From the NCBI RefSeq assembly GCF_024723735.1, contig NZ_JANQDU010000003.1:558001-622000 (forward strand): DNA of 64,000 nt. The letters are read 5' to 3'. Each line of letters opens with the position of its first letter. The stretch's first letter is position 1. Both the position numbers and the translations under genes were made by a program. Shown piece by piece: positions 1 through 8,684 of this stretch. Source of the stretch: Frigidibacter sp. ROC022 (lineage in GTDB: Bacteria; Pseudomonadota; Alphaproteobacteria; Rhodobacterales; Rhodobacteraceae). The notes beneath the pieces are model-generated. The model was not told the DNA's origin. It made no database searches and worked only from the letters and a program-made list of their open reading frames with translations.

Positions 1-203
1 GCCGCCAGGGTGGCGCCCATCGGCCGGTCGCCGCGCCGGGCCAGCAGCGCCAGGAACGCCGCACCCGGATCGCAGAGGGCCTGGGTCAGCAGGTCCGGCC
101 CGGCGCGGTAGCTGTCGTCCAGATCGGCGGCCAGTCGGCGCAGGGCGGAGTCGAGAAGCGGAATGTCGGCCCTTGTGACCGCAGCGATGGCAATTTCGTC
201 CAT
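1..203 (-). CDS. GNAT-family N-acetyltransferase, N-terminal part (runs off the window)
   Basis: About 67 codons are visible, starting at the ATG at 203 and reading off the left edge. The N-terminal pattern (a beta strand, then TRADIPLLDSALRRLAADL, then a stretch ending FLALLARRGDRPMGATLA) resembles the first part of GNAT acetyltransferases, where a helix is followed by strands carrying the substrate side. It starts 3 nt after the stop of the BKACE gene, so it is the distal gene of the same operon. It could acetylate the amine handled by the pathway, but this is inference; the acetyl-CoA-binding motif lies outside the window. Confidence 0.6.
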   Translation of the reverse strand, partial: MDEIAIAAVTRADIPLLDSALRRLAADLDDSYRAGPDLLTQALCDPGAAFLALLARRGDRPMGATLA

Positions 204-206
204 GGC

Positions 207-1133
207 TCAGATTCCCGTCCGGTCGCCGCCCTTGAGATGCAGCATCGCACGGGCCTCGTCCGGGCTGGCCACGCTGCGGCCCAGCTCTTCGACGATGCGG
301 CGGATCTTTTCAACCTGTTCGGCATTGTTGCGCGCCAGCACCCCGCGCGAGATCATCAGGCTGTCCTCCAGCCCGACGCGAACATGGCCGCCGAGAATGG
401 CCGCCATGGTGATCAGCGGCATCTGGTGCCGCCCCGCCGCCAGCACCGAGAAGGCATAGTCGTCCCCGAACAGCTTGTCGGCAATCAGCTTCATGTGGGT
501 CAGGTTCTCGGGGTCCGGCCCGATCCCGCCCAGCACGCCGAAGACGAACTGGATGAACAGCGGTCCCCGCACCAGCCCGCGATCCACGAAATGGCGCAGC
601 ATGTAGAGATGGCTGACGTCGTAGCATTCGAACTCGAACCGGGCGCCGCGCCGGGTGCCCAGCTCGTCCAGGATATGCGCCATGTCGCGCGGCGTGTTCT
701 TGAACACCAGGTCGTCCGAACCTTCCAGGAACGGCTTTTCCCAGTCGTATTTCCATTCGCTGATCCGCTCCGCCGCCGGGTAGAGGGCGAAGTTCATCGT
801 GCCCATGTTCAGCGAGCACATCTCGGGCTCGGCCAGTTTCGGCGCCGCCAGTCGGTCCTCCAGGCTCATCGTCGCGCTGCCGCCGGTCGAGATGTTCAGC
901 ACCGCGTCGCAGCGCTGCTTGATCTGCGGCAGGAAGGCCATGAAATGCCCGGTATCCGCCGAGGGGCGGCCGTCTGCCGGATCGCGGGCGTGCAGGTGCA
1001 GGATCGCGGCCCCGGCGGCCGAGGCGCCGATGGCATTGTCGGTGATCTCCTCGGCGGTTACCGGCAGATAGGGCGACATCGACGGGGTGTGGATCGAGCC
1101 GGTGACGGCGCAGGTGATGATGATCTTCGACAT
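207..1133 (-). CDS. BKACE family beta-keto acid cleavage enzyme (DUF849)
   Basis: 308 aa, the usual length for this family. BKACE enzymes condense a beta-keto acid with acetyl-CoA to give acetoacetate and a new acyl-CoA. The zinc-binding pair of the family is present as HLHARD (His46 and His48, the same numbers as in the Kce archetype), and the conserved acidic residue is in VRVGLEDS (Glu256). The N-terminal ITCAVTGSIHTPSMSPYLP segment is typical. The gene follows the aminotransferase by 3 nt and precedes the GNAT gene by 3 nt. With an aminotransferase immediately upstream, the likely substrate is a beta-keto acid made from a beta-amino acid. The exact substrate cannot be read from the sequence. 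Confidence 0.93.
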   Translation of the reverse strand: MSKIIITCAVTGSIHTPSMSPYLPVTAEEITDNAIGASAAGAAILHLHARDPADGRPSADTGHFMAFLPQIKQRCDAVLNISTGGSATMSLEDRLAAPKLAEPEMCSLNMGTMNFALYPAAERISEWKYDWEKPFLEGSDDLVFKNTPRDMAHILDELGTRRGARFEFECYDVSHLYMLRHFVDRGLVRGPLFIQFVFGVLGGIGPDPENLTHMKLIADKLFGDDYAFSVLAAGRHQMPLITMAAILGGHVRVGLEDSLMISRGVLARNNAEQVEKIRRIVEELGRSVASPDEARAMLHLKGGDRTGI

Positions 1134-1136
1134 TGG

Positions 1137-2480
1137 CTATCCCCGCACCGCGCCGGACAGGTGCGGGATTTCGGCCATGTAGCTGGCCAAGGACCGGTCG
1201 AGCCGGTCGGTGATGTCGTCAAGCTGCGCCTCGTTCACGATCATCGGCGGGCAGACCAGGAAGTGATCGCCCGCGGTTCCGCCTCGGCTGCGCCGGGAAT
1301 AGATGATCAGCCCGTTGTCATAGGCGATGTCGACCAGCCTTGAATGGGCATTCAGCTCGGCGGGCAGGGGGGCCTTGCTGTTGCGGTCGGCCATCAGTTC
1401 GAAGGCGGTCAGAAGCCCCTTGCCGCGCACGTCCCCGATCAGCGGATAGCGCTGCATCAGGCCGCGCAGCCTTTCGGTCAGCTTGACGCCCATCCGCGCC
1501 GCGTTGCCGGTCAGGTCGCGGGACTCGATCTGCTCCAGCACGGCGCAGCCGGCGGCACAGGCCAGCGGGTTGCCGGCATAGGTGAAGCCATGGACGAAGC
1601 CGCCTTCGCGCATCACGGCCTCGACGATGTCGTCCCGGGCGATCATCGCGCCCAGGGGCACATAGCCGCCGCCGAAGCCCTTCGAGATCGCGATCAGGTC
1701 GGGGGTCACGTCCCAGTGCTCGGCGCCGAAGAAGCGCCCGGTGCGGCCGCCGCCGGTCATCACCTCGTCATGGATCAGCAGGACGCCATGCCGGGTGCAG
1801 ATGTCCCGAATCCGCTGCATGTATCCGGCGGGGGGCACCAGGGCCCCGGTCGAGGCGCCGCCGACCGGCTCGACGATGAAGGCCAGCACGGTGTCGGGGC
1901 CTTCCTCGAGGATCTTCGCCTCCAGCATATCGGCATAGTGCCGCCCGGTCTCCGGGTCGTCGGGATCCAGCCCGTCGAGATAGGCGCGTGGCGCCGGCAC
2001 CTTGGGCATCCGCTGCATCATCGGATCGAAGGGCGCGGTCATCGGCGCATAGCCGGTGATCGCAAGGGCTCCCAGGGTGCAGCCGTGATAGCCGGGATAG
2101 CGCGAGATCACCTTGAACCGCTGCGACTGGCCCCGGGTCAGCGCATATTGCCTGGCCATCTTCAGGGTGCTTTCCACCGCCTCGGACCCGCCCGAGACGA
2201 AGAACACCTTGTTCAGACCCTCCGGGGCCAGCGCCGCCGTCATCGCCGCCAGCTTCTCGGAGCTTTCGGTCTGGAAATGCAGCCGGTAGCCGAAGGTGGA
2301 CCTGTCCATCTGGTCCCGCATCGCCTGCAGCACCGCCGGGTCGGAATGGCCGATGTTGCTGACCATCGCGCCGGACGAGCCGTCGATGTAGCGCTTGCCC
2401 TCGGTGTCCCACATGTAGATGCCCTCGGCCCGGTCGAGCATGGGGCGGGGCGATCTGGTCTGATAGAAGAGGTTGGTCAT
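1137..2480 (-). CDS. Class III pyridoxal-phosphate aminotransferase (omega/beta-amino acid type)
   Basis: 447 aa, normal length. Class III signatures are visible: the phosphate-binding SGGSE (residues 96-100), IHDEVMTG with Asp238 that contacts the pyridine nitrogen, and the Schiff-base lysine Lys267 in ISKGFGGGYVPLGAMI. This subgroup transfers amino groups from omega- or beta-amino acids or polyamines to pyruvate or 2-oxoglutarate. It lies between the ABC ATPase (12 nt gap) and the BKACE gene in one operon, so its keto-acid product probably feeds the BKACE enzyme. The amino donor is unknown. Confidence 0.9.
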   Translation of the reverse strand: MTNLFYQTRSPRPMLDRAEGIYMWDTEGKRYIDGSSGAMVSNIGHSDPAVLQAMRDQMDRSTFGYRLHFQTESSEKLAAMTAALAPEGLNKVFFVSGGSEAVESTLKMARQYALTRGQSQRFKVISRYPGYHGCTLGALAITGYAPMTAPFDPMMQRMPKVPAPRAYLDGLDPDDPETGRHYADMLEAKILEEGPDTVLAFIVEPVGGASTGALVPPAGYMQRIRDICTRHGVLLIHDEVMTGGGRTGRFFGAEHWDVTPDLIAISKGFGGGYVPLGAMIARDDIVEAVMREGGFVHGFTYAGNPLACAAGCAVLEQIESRDLTGNAARMGVKLTERLRGLMQRYPLIGDVRGKGLLTAFELMADRNSKAPLPAELNAHSRLVDIAYDNGLIIYSRRSRGGTAGDHFLVCPPMIVNEAQLDDITDRLDRSLASYMAEIPHLSGAVRG

Positions 2481-2492
2481 CGGGGCACGCTT

Positions 2493-3254
2493 TCAGCGAC
2501 TGAGGTGCTTGCGCAGGAAGTTCCGGGTCCGCTCGTGGGCGGGGTTCTGGAAGATCACCGAGGGCGGGCCTTCCTCGACCACCACGCCCTGATCCATGAA
2601 CAGCACCCGGTCGCAGACCGAGGCGGCGAAATCCATCTCATGGGTCACGATGATCATCGTCATGTGCTCCTCGGCAAGCTGCTTCATGACCAGGTTCACC
2701 TCTTCGACCAGTTCCGGGTCGAGCGCCGATGTCGCCTCGTCGAAGAGCATCACCTTGGGTTTCATCGCCAGGGCTCGGGCGATCGCGACCCGCTGCTTCT
2801 GCCCGCCCGACAGCCGCGACGGGTATTCGTCGATCTTCTCGGACAGGCCGACCTTGGCCAGCTGTTCCTCGGCCAGCCTGTCGGCCTCGGCCTCGGACAG
2901 GCCCTTGAGCATCCGCGGCGCCAGGGTGATGTTGCCGCGCACCGTCAGGTGCGGGAACAGGTTGAAGTGCTGGAACACCATGCCGATGTTCTGCCGGACG
3001 TGATTGACATGGGCCTCGTACTGCCGGTGCGGCAGTTTCTTGTTGACCTGCACGTCCTCCAGCCAGACCTCGCCCGAGCTCAGCGGGTCCAGTTCGTTGA
3101 TCGCCCGCAGCAGCGTCGATTTGCCCGAACCGGAGGGGCCGATGATCGCGACGATCTGACCGCGCGAGACGGTCAGGTTGATGTCCTTGAGCACTTCCAG
3201 AGAGCCGTAGCTCTTGGCGGCGTTCTTGATGGTGACGAAGGCTTGGTCGGTCAT
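2493..3254 (-). CDS. Polar amino acid ABC transporter, ATP-binding protein
   Basis: 253 aa. Walker [10 protein letters not shown] (39-47), signature LSGGQKQR (148-155), Walker [14 protein letters not shown] (168-180) and a VTHEM H-loop place it in the GlnQ/HisP/ArtP group of the PAAT family. I chose the ATG at 3254 because the protein then begins [17 protein letters not shown], the standard N-terminus; a longer reading to 3359 would enter the upstream permease gene. It sits 16 nt after that permease gene and energises import through the two permeases of the operon. Confidence 0.95.
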   Translation of the reverse strand: MTDQAFVTIKNAAKSYGSLEVLKDINLTVSRGQIVAIIGPSGSGKSTLLRAINELDPLSSGEVWLEDVQVNKKLPHRQYEAHVNHVRQNIGMVFQHFNLFPHLTVRGNITLAPRMLKGLSEAEADRLAEEQLAKVGLSEKIDEYPSRLSGGQKQRVAIARALAMKPKVMLFDEATSALDPELVEEVNLVMKQLAEEHMTMIIVTHEMDFAASVCDRVLFMDQGVVVEEGPPSVIFQNPAHERTRNFLRKHLSR

Positions 3255-3270
3255 CGGAAGGCTCCCGGTC

Positions 3271-3927
3271 TCATCGCGAGGCGGCAATGCGGCGTTCCAG
3301 GCGGCGCAGGCCCGCCTCCAGCGCGAGGTTGACGATGTAGTAGCAGACGGCGGCGGCAAGGTAGAATTCGAAGGGTCGGTAGGTGCGGCTGATCGCCTGC
3401 TGCGCGGCCAGCGTCAGTTCCATCACCCCGATCACCGAGACCAGCGCCGAATCCTTGAGCAGGGCGATCATGTTGTTGCCCATCGGCGGGATCACGGCCC
3501 GCACCGCCTGCGGGATCACGATCCGCCGCAGGGTCTGGCCGCGCGACAGGCCCAGGGTGCGCGCGCCCTCGTACTGGCCCTTGTCGACGGCCAGGATCGA
3601 GGCCTGGATCAGCTCGGAATTGTAGACCGCGAAATGCAGCCCCAGCCCGATCACCCCGGCGACGAAGGCGGGCAGGTCGATGCCGATCTGGATCAGCCCG
3701 AAATAGATCAGGAACAGCTGCAGCAGCAGCGGCGTGCCCATGAAGAGAAAGGCGAATCCGCGCACCGGCAGGCGCAGGGTCCAGTGCCCGTAGAGCGCGA
3801 TGACGGCAAAGACGATGCCGCCGAAGAAACTGAGAATCCCGGCGCAGACGGTGATCGCCACGGTCCAGCCCGCGCCCATCAGGAGGATGCCGAAGTAGTC
3901 GGGCAGCACGCTGAAATCAAGCCCCAT
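3271..3927 (-). CDS. Polar amino acid ABC transporter permease
   Basis: 218 aa membrane protein with about five hydrophobic segments. The EAA loop that docks to the ATPase is seen as [20 protein letters not shown] (about 119-138), and [15 protein letters not shown] is typical of HisM/GlnP-like permeases. It follows the other permease by about 30 nt, and the pair probably forms a heterodimer. Substrate specificity lies with the binding protein encoded at 5489-6277. Confidence 0.93.
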   Translation of the reverse strand: MGLDFSVLPDYFGILLMGAGWTVAITVCAGILSFFGGIVFAVIALYGHWTLRLPVRGFAFLFMGTPLLLQLFLIYFGLIQIGIDLPAFVAGVIGLGLHFAVYNSELIQASILAVDKGQYEGARTLGLSRGQTLRRIVIPQAVRAVIPPMGNNMIALLKDSALVSVIGVMELTLAAQQAISRTYRPFEFYLAAAVCYYIVNLALEAGLRRLERRIAASR

Positions 3928-3957
3928 GGCGGCGGCCCCTCGTGTTGCTGCGGAGGC

Positions 3958-4605
3958 TCATGCGATCCGCGCCCGGCGGTCCAGCCAGTTGATCCCCTGG
4001 CCGACGACGTAGATGATGATCATGTAGAGCACGCCCGACAGCAGGAACATCTCGAACGGCTTGTAGGTCGAGCCGATGAAGCGCTGCGCGGTATAGGTGA
4101 GCTCCACGACCGAGATCGGCGCCACCAGCGCGGTGCCCTTGATCAGCGCGTTGATGTTCACGCCCAGGGGCCGGATCATCATTCGCGCCGCCTGCGGCAG
4201 CACCACCTTGCGCATCGTTTCCCAGCGGCTCATCCCCAGGGTCCGGGCCGCCTCGGTCTGGCCACGGTCCACGGACTGGATGGCGCCGCGGATGGTCTCG
4301 GTCATGTAGGCGCCGATATTGACCCCCAGGGCGATGGTCCCGGCGGCGAAACTGTCCAGCTGGATGCCGATCTGGGGGCCGCCGAAATAGAGGATGAATA
4401 TCTGGATCAGCGCCGGGGTGCCGCGGATCACGCTGACATAGGTGGCGCCGATGGCGCGGAACAGTCGAAGCCGCGAGAGCCGCGCCGCCGCGCCCAGGGC
4501 GCCGCAGACCAGGCCCAGAATGGCGGTCAGCACCGAGAGCTGCACCGTCACCCAGGCGGCTTGCAGGAAGAAGGGATAGACCCGCAGGATCAGTTCGGTG
4601 TCCAA
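3958..4605 (-). CDS. Polar amino acid ABC transporter permease
   Basis: 215 aa with about five membrane segments. The EAA motif reads EAARTLGMSRWETMRKVVLP and the entry motif IRGTPALIQIFILYFGG is intact. It begins 12 nt downstream of the amidohydrolase gene and is paired with the second permease. The insertion of an enzyme gene between the binding protein and the permeases suggests the hydrolase acts on the imported compound. Confidence 0.93.
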   Translation of the reverse strand: MDTELILRVYPFFLQAAWVTVQLSVLTAILGLVCGALGAAARLSRLRLFRAIGATYVSVIRGTPALIQIFILYFGGPQIGIQLDSFAAGTIALGVNIGAYMTETIRGAIQSVDRGQTEAARTLGMSRWETMRKVVLPQAARMMIRPLGVNINALIKGTALVAPISVVELTYTAQRFIGSTYKPFEMFLLSGVLYMIIIYVVGQGINWLDRRARIA

Positions 4606-4617
4606 GCCCTTGCCCTT

Positions 4618-5409
4618 TCAGTGATGGTCGTGGCGCGGCAGGATCGGCAGCGCACGGATTTCGCGGATCAGGGCGGTGGTTTCCTCGATCGCCGTCGCCA
4701 GGAATTTCTCTCCGGTCCCGGCATCCGCCACGGTCGGGTCGCCCATCGTGCCGTCGGGCGAGATTTCGGACCACCAGCGCATCAGCATCGCGCCGCCGCC
4801 GCCGCCCGCCAGGTCGAGATTGAAGAACCGGCTCTTCGGATCATGCAGGTTCTGCGCCTCCGACTTTCCGACATGCACCCGCTCGGGGTGCAGGGACATG
4901 TACATCGCCGCCTCGAATTCCCCGGCATGGGCGATGCCGCCGATCGCGGACTTGCGCAGCGCGTTTATCCGCTCCGACATCAGGTTCCAGTACGAGGCCG
5001 AGACGCAGATGATCCCGGTCTCGATCACCGTCTTGCGCGCCGCCAGGTCGAGACAGGGGTGGTTCGAGCCATGCGAGTTCAACAGCAGGATGCGGCGGAA
5101 CCCGTGATGGGCCAGCGATCTGGTGATGTCGGTGACAAAGGCGATCAGTGTCTCGGGCTGAATCCAGATGACGCCGGGAAAGTCCTTGTGATGCTCGTTG
5201 AAGCCATAGGGCACCGGCGGCATCACCAGAACCTCGTCGGGCGCAGCCCTTGCCACCCCTTCGGCGACCGCCATGCCCAGCACGGTATCGGTGTCCAGCG
5301 GCATATGCGGGCCGTGGTCCTCGGTCGCCGAGACGTTGAGGATGACCACGCGATCCTTGTCGGCGTCGCGCACCTCTTCCCAGGTCAGATGGCCGTAGCT
5401 GGTTGTCAT
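4618..5409 (-). CDS. Creatininase-family metal-dependent amidohydrolase
   Basis: 263 aa. Creatininase-fold enzymes hydrolyse cyclic amides or N-formyl and similar amides with two divalent metals. The metal-ligand blocks are visible: ATEDHGPHMPLDTD (Glu30, His32, Asp39/Asp41), NSHGSNH, and HAGEFEAAMYMSLHPERV with its conserved Glu. I chose the ATG at 5409, preceded by GAGGAA; an upstream in-frame start would add an unconserved tail. It lies inside the ABC transporter operon, between the binding protein and the permeases. It probably opens a lactam or amide to release the amine for the downstream aminotransferase. The substrate is unknown, and creatinine itself is not implied. Confidence 0.85.
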   Translation of the reverse strand: MTTSYGHLTWEEVRDADKDRVVILNVSATEDHGPHMPLDTDTVLGMAVAEGVARAAPDEVLVMPPVPYGFNEHHKDFPGVIWIQPETLIAFVTDITRSLAHHGFRRILLLNSHGSNHPCLDLAARKTVIETGIICVSASYWNLMSERINALRKSAIGGIAHAGEFEAAMYMSLHPERVHVGKSEAQNLHDPKSRFFNLDLAGGGGGAMLMRWWSEISPDGTMGDPTVADAGTGEKFLATAIEETTALIREIRALPILPRHDHH

Positions 5410-5488
5410 TGCAGGTTCCTCGGGCGGCATCCATCCTGCCGGGCGCGGGGCCCGGCAGGCAGATCTCCGTCGGCCGGGCAGGGCCGGT

Positions 5489-6277
5489 TCAGCGGATGTC
5501 GCCGCCGACCCATTCGTTGGCAATCGCCAGATAGGTGCCGTCGGCCATCATGTCGTCCAGCGCCTTCTGCATCGCGGCGGCCAACTCGGGGTTGCCTTCG
5601 CGGATCGCGATGCCGGCGCCGATCGGCTCGGCATCCGGGTCGTCGATCATCGCCAGATCGTATTGCCCGGCCTTCATCGCCAGCATGACCGGGATCGAGT
5701 CGTTCACGATGGCGTCGACCCGGCCGTTGTCCAGCTCCAGCAGCAGCTCGGGCAGGCCCTTGTAGGTGTTGATGTCATAGCCCTGGGCGCGGGCCCATTC
5801 CTCGTGCGTCTCGCCCAGGGTGACGCCGACCTTGGCATCCGCCAGCTGCGCGACGGTGGTGATCGGCGAGCCGGACTTGGTGAAGATCGCCCGCTTGGTG
5901 TTGTAATAGGGGCCGACGAAGTCGATCACCTTGTCGCGCTCTTCGGTGATCGACATCGAGCCGACGACCGCATCGTATTTGTTGGCCAGCAGGCCGCCGA
6001 TGATGCCGTCCCAGGCGGTGGTGATGATCTCCACCTCCAGTCCCATGCGCTTGGCGATCTCGGTGCCGATGGCCGGGTCGAAGCCGACCACCTCGTTCTG
6101 TTCGTTCACGAAGTTGAACGGCGGATACTGACCGCTCATCGCGATCTTGAGCACGCCGCGCTCCTGGATGCTGGCCAGTTCATCGGCGAAGGCGGCCATC
6201 GGAGCGAGGCTCAGCCCGGCAAGGGCGGCGGTGCCCAGCAAGAGGCCGCGGCGCTGGATGTTCATGGGGTTCTTCAT
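5489..6277 (-). CDS. Polar amino acid ABC transporter, periplasmic substrate-binding protein
   Basis: 262 aa. The N-terminus carries twin arginines (NIQRRGLLLGTAALAG) and a hydrophobic stretch ending at AFA, so it is exported, possibly by Tat. The mature part begins ELASIQERGVLKIAMSGQYPPFNF, the standard start of family 3 solute-binding proteins, with GFDPAIGTEIAKRMG and the KVGVTLGETHEEW region following. The start at 6277 puts the signal peptide first; upstream in-frame codons encode nothing recognisable. It is the first gene of the catabolic operon and faces the LysR gene across 139 nt. Confidence 0.93.
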   Translation of the reverse strand: MKNPMNIQRRGLLLGTAALAGLSLAPMAAFADELASIQERGVLKIAMSGQYPPFNFVNEQNEVVGFDPAIGTEIAKRMGLEVEIITTAWDGIIGGLLANKYDAVVGSMSITEERDKVIDFVGPYYNTKRAIFTKSGSPITTVAQLADAKVGVTLGETHEEWARAQGYDINTYKGLPELLLELDNGRVDAIVNDSIPVMLAMKAGQYDLAMIDDPDAEPIGAGIAIREGNPELAAAMQKALDDMMADGTYLAIANEWVGGDIR

Positions 6278-6381
6278 GGCGGTTTCCCTGTTCTTGTCGG
6301 CTTGTTTCGCTTCGGACGGCCAGAATCGCGGCCCGAAGACCTTATGCCCGGCAGGTTGCGCCGCGGTGATCCATAGGGCAA

Positions 6382-6418
6382 ATAGATAATGAAAATTCCG
6401 ACAATAGATCACATCTAT
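6382..6418. promoter_or_regulatory. Putative LysR operator: palindrome plus upstream repeat
   Basis: A perfect inverted repeat ATAGAT-CAC-ATCTAT occupies 6404-6418 and includes the first two bases of the LysR start codon. The half-site ATAGAT also occurs at 6382-6387, 22 bp (about two helical turns) upstream. LysR regulators bind such dyads with a second site nearby. The position between the divergent regulator and the transport operon fits control of both. This is a sequence reading only. Confidence 0.5.
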
Positions 6419-7376
6419 GCTTAAGCGATATGAACAACGCTTCCCCTGGACCCTCGACTGGAACCTGCTGCGGACCTTCATGGTCGTGGTCGACGAAGGC
6501 GGGATCACCCCCGCGGCGCATTTTCTGGGCCTGAAGCAGCCAACGATCAGCGCCGCGCTGAAACGGCTGGAGGACATTACCGGCCATGTGCTGGTCAACC
6601 GTTCGCCCAAGCATTTCAGCCTGACCCCCTGGGGCAGGGTGCTGCATGCCGAGGCCAGCGCGATCTTCGGCACCGTCACGCAATTGCCGGACCTGATGAG
6701 CGGTCTCGAGGAAGAGGTCACCGGGCAGATCGCCATCGCCGTCGCCAGCCATGTCGTCTCGCCGCATCTCGACGGGGTGCTGGAACGTTTCAACGCGCGC
6801 TATCCGCGGGCCAGTTTCACGATCTCGACCATGGACAGCGCCGAGGTGACGGCGCGGCTGCAGCAGAATCGCGTCACCTTCGGGGTCTGCCTGTTCCAGC
6901 GCCCGCCGGACGGGCTCGAGACCCGGATACTCTACCGCGAGTATTTCGGCCTGTTCTGCGGCCCGCCGCACCGGCTGTTCGGCCGCAAGGACATCGACGT
7001 TTCGGAACTGCGGGACGAGAACACCGTCTCGTTCCAGACCGATGAACTGGACGGGCCCTTGGCGGGGGTGGCGCAGATGCGGCGCCGGCTGGGGATGCGG
7101 TCCGAGCCGAAGGGCCTGTCATCGAGCCTGCACGAGGTGCGCCGGATGATCGTCGCCAATATCGGCATCGGCGCGCTTCCGATGCATGTGGTGCGCCGCG
7201 ATGTGGAGGCCGGCCTGCTCTGGCAGGTTCCGCCCTACACATCCCTGCCGGCGGTGGATATTCACATGCTGACCAATGCAAGACGCAGCATGAACCGGGC
7301 CGAGAAGGCGCTGCTGGCGATGCTCAACGCCGAACTGGACGCCGTGCCCTTGGCGGAGCGCACCTACGGCGCCTAG
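6417..7376 (+). CDS. LysR-family transcriptional regulator
   Basis: 319 aa, typical length. The winged-helix domain is clear: WNLLRTFMVVVDEGGITPAA, then LGLKQPTISAALKRLED and FSLTPWGRVL (roughly residues 14-75). The C-terminal effector domain has the usual alternating fold. It is divergent from the amidohydrolase/BKACE operon and is the likely regulator of it. No Shine-Dalgarno is visible before the ATG at 6417, and the start overlaps a palindrome, so translation may be leaderless or limited by autoregulation. No other in-frame start precedes the DNA-binding domain. Confidence 0.92.
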   Translation: MLKRYEQRFPWTLDWNLLRTFMVVVDEGGITPAAHFLGLKQPTISAALKRLEDITGHVLVNRSPKHFSLTPWGRVLHAEASAIFGTVTQLPDLMSGLEEEVTGQIAIAVASHVVSPHLDGVLERFNARYPRASFTISTMDSAEVTARLQQNRVTFGVCLFQRPPDGLETRILYREYFGLFCGPPHRLFGRKDIDVSELRDENTVSFQTDELDGPLAGVAQMRRRLGMRSEPKGLSSSLHEVRRMIVANIGIGALPMHVVRRDVEAGLLWQVPPYTSLPAVDIHMLTNARRSMNRAEKALLAMLNAELDAVPLAERTYGA

Positions 7377-7400
7377 GGTTCCGGAAACACAGGAGACGAC

Positions 7401-8621
7401 ATGCCGACCGAACGCATCGAATTCAAAGGCCATTCCGGCGACATGCTGGCGGCCCGGCTGGACTTGCCCGACGGGCCGGTGCGGACCAGCGCCGTTTTCG
7501 CGCATTGCTTTACCTGCTCGAAGGACCTCCACGCCGCCCGCCGCATTGCCGGGCGGCTGGCGGCGCAGGGGATCGCGGTGCTGCGGTTCGATTTCACCGG
7601 GCTGGGCCATTCCGGGGGCGAATTCGCCAATACGCATTTCTCCTCGAACGTGGCAGATCTGGTCTGCGCGGCCGACTATCTGGCCGAACGGGGCATGGCG
7701 CCGCAGCTCCTGGTCGGCCATTCGCTGGGCGGCTCGGCCGTGATCGCGGCGGCGTCGCGGATCAAGGGCCTGCGGGCGGTGGCCACGATCGGCGCCCCCT
7801 TCGATCCGTCGCATGTGTCGAACAACTTCGGCGCCAAGCTGGACGAGATCGCCGAACGCGGCGCCGCCACCGTCACCCTGTCCGGGCGCGAGTTCACGAT
7901 CCGCAAGGCGTTCCTGGACGACATTGCCGGAACGGCGCTCGGCCCGTCGCTGGCCCATCTCGGCGCCGCGCTGCTGGTGATGCACGCGCCCAGGGACGAG
8001 ACGGTGGGGATCGACAATGCCAGCGAGATTTTCCGGGCCGCCCGGCATCCGAAGAGCTTCGTGACCCTCGACGGCGCCGATCACCTGATCACCCGGGAAA
8101 AGGACGCGATCTATGCCGCCGACATCATCGCGACATGGTCGGCCCGTTATGTCGAGCCGCGCCCGCTGCCGGAGGCGGCCGAGGTGCCCGAGGGCGTGGT
8201 CCGGGTGAGCGAGCATGACCCGGGCGGCTTCCGGCAGGACGTGGCGCTTGGCCCGAGGCACCGGATGCTGGCCGATGAACCGGTCGCCGCCGGCGGCACC
8301 GATACCGGCCCGAACCCCTATGAATTCCTGTCCGCCGGGCTTGGCGCCTGCACCGCGATGACGATCCGCCTCTATGCCCGCCGCAAGGGGATACCGCTCA
8401 CCCATGTCTCGGTCGATGTCAGCCATGACCGGGACCATGTGAAGGACTGCGAGGACTGCGAGGAGAGCAAGACCATGGTCGATGTCTTTACGCGTGTGGT
8501 CGAGGTGCAGGGCGAACTGACCGGGGAACAGCGCGCCTCGCTGCTGCGGATTGCCGACATGTGCCCGGTGCATCGCACCCTGAAGGCGGCAAGCGTCATC
8601 CGGACCGAGCTCAAATCCTGA
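7401..8621 (+). CDS. Bifunctional alpha/beta hydrolase - OsmC-like fusion protein
   Basis: 406 aa in two domains. Residues 1 to about 250 form an alpha/beta hydrolase with nucleophile elbow GHSLGG (Ser108) and late DGADHLI as the histidine region. From about 265 to the end it is OsmC/YhfA-like, with GLGACTAM and MCPVHRTL providing the two redox cysteines of peroxidase-type OsmC proteins. This fused architecture is known in proteobacteria; a role in organic hydroperoxide or acyl-group detoxification is the family view. A good GGAGA precedes the ATG. It ends before a strong hairpin that separates it from the convergent RND genes. Confidence 0.9.
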   Translation: MPTERIEFKGHSGDMLAARLDLPDGPVRTSAVFAHCFTCSKDLHAARRIAGRLAAQGIAVLRFDFTGLGHSGGEFANTHFSSNVADLVCAADYLAERGMAPQLLVGHSLGGSAVIAAASRIKGLRAVATIGAPFDPSHVSNNFGAKLDEIAERGAATVTLSGREFTIRKAFLDDIAGTALGPSLAHLGAALLVMHAPRDETVGIDNASEIFRAARHPKSFVTLDGADHLITREKDAIYAADIIATWSARYVEPRPLPEAAEVPEGVVRVSEHDPGGFRQDVALGPRHRMLADEPVAAGGTDTGPNPYEFLSAGLGACTAMTIRLYARRKGIPLTHVSVDVSHDRDHVKDCEDCEESKTMVDVFTRVVEVQGELTGEQRASLLRIADMCPVHRTLKAASVIRTELKS

Positions 8622-8635
8622 CAGGCCATTGGCAT

Positions 8636-8665
8636 TTCGGCGCCGGTCGCGGGACCGGCGCCGAA
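8636..8665. terminator. Strong hairpin between convergent genes
   Basis: A perfect 13-bp stem (8636-8648 with 8653-8665) and a 4-nt loop lie between the stop of the hydrolase-OsmC gene and the stop of the RND gene. There is no long T-run, but the symmetric position suggests a bidirectional terminator. Confidence 0.6.
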
Positions 8666-8684
8666 GGGTCTTCGGCCCGAAGGC

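Noticed and set aside
2493-3359. Longer N-terminus for the ABC ATPase (start at 3359)
   Set aside because: The extra 35 residues overlap the permease gene, are unconserved, and the standard N-terminus begins at 3254.
3214-5688. Long plus-strand frame over the ABC transporter genes
   Set aside because: Antisense shadow of the permease and amidohydrolase genes; composition is His/Asp/Gln/Arg-rich with no recognisable motif.
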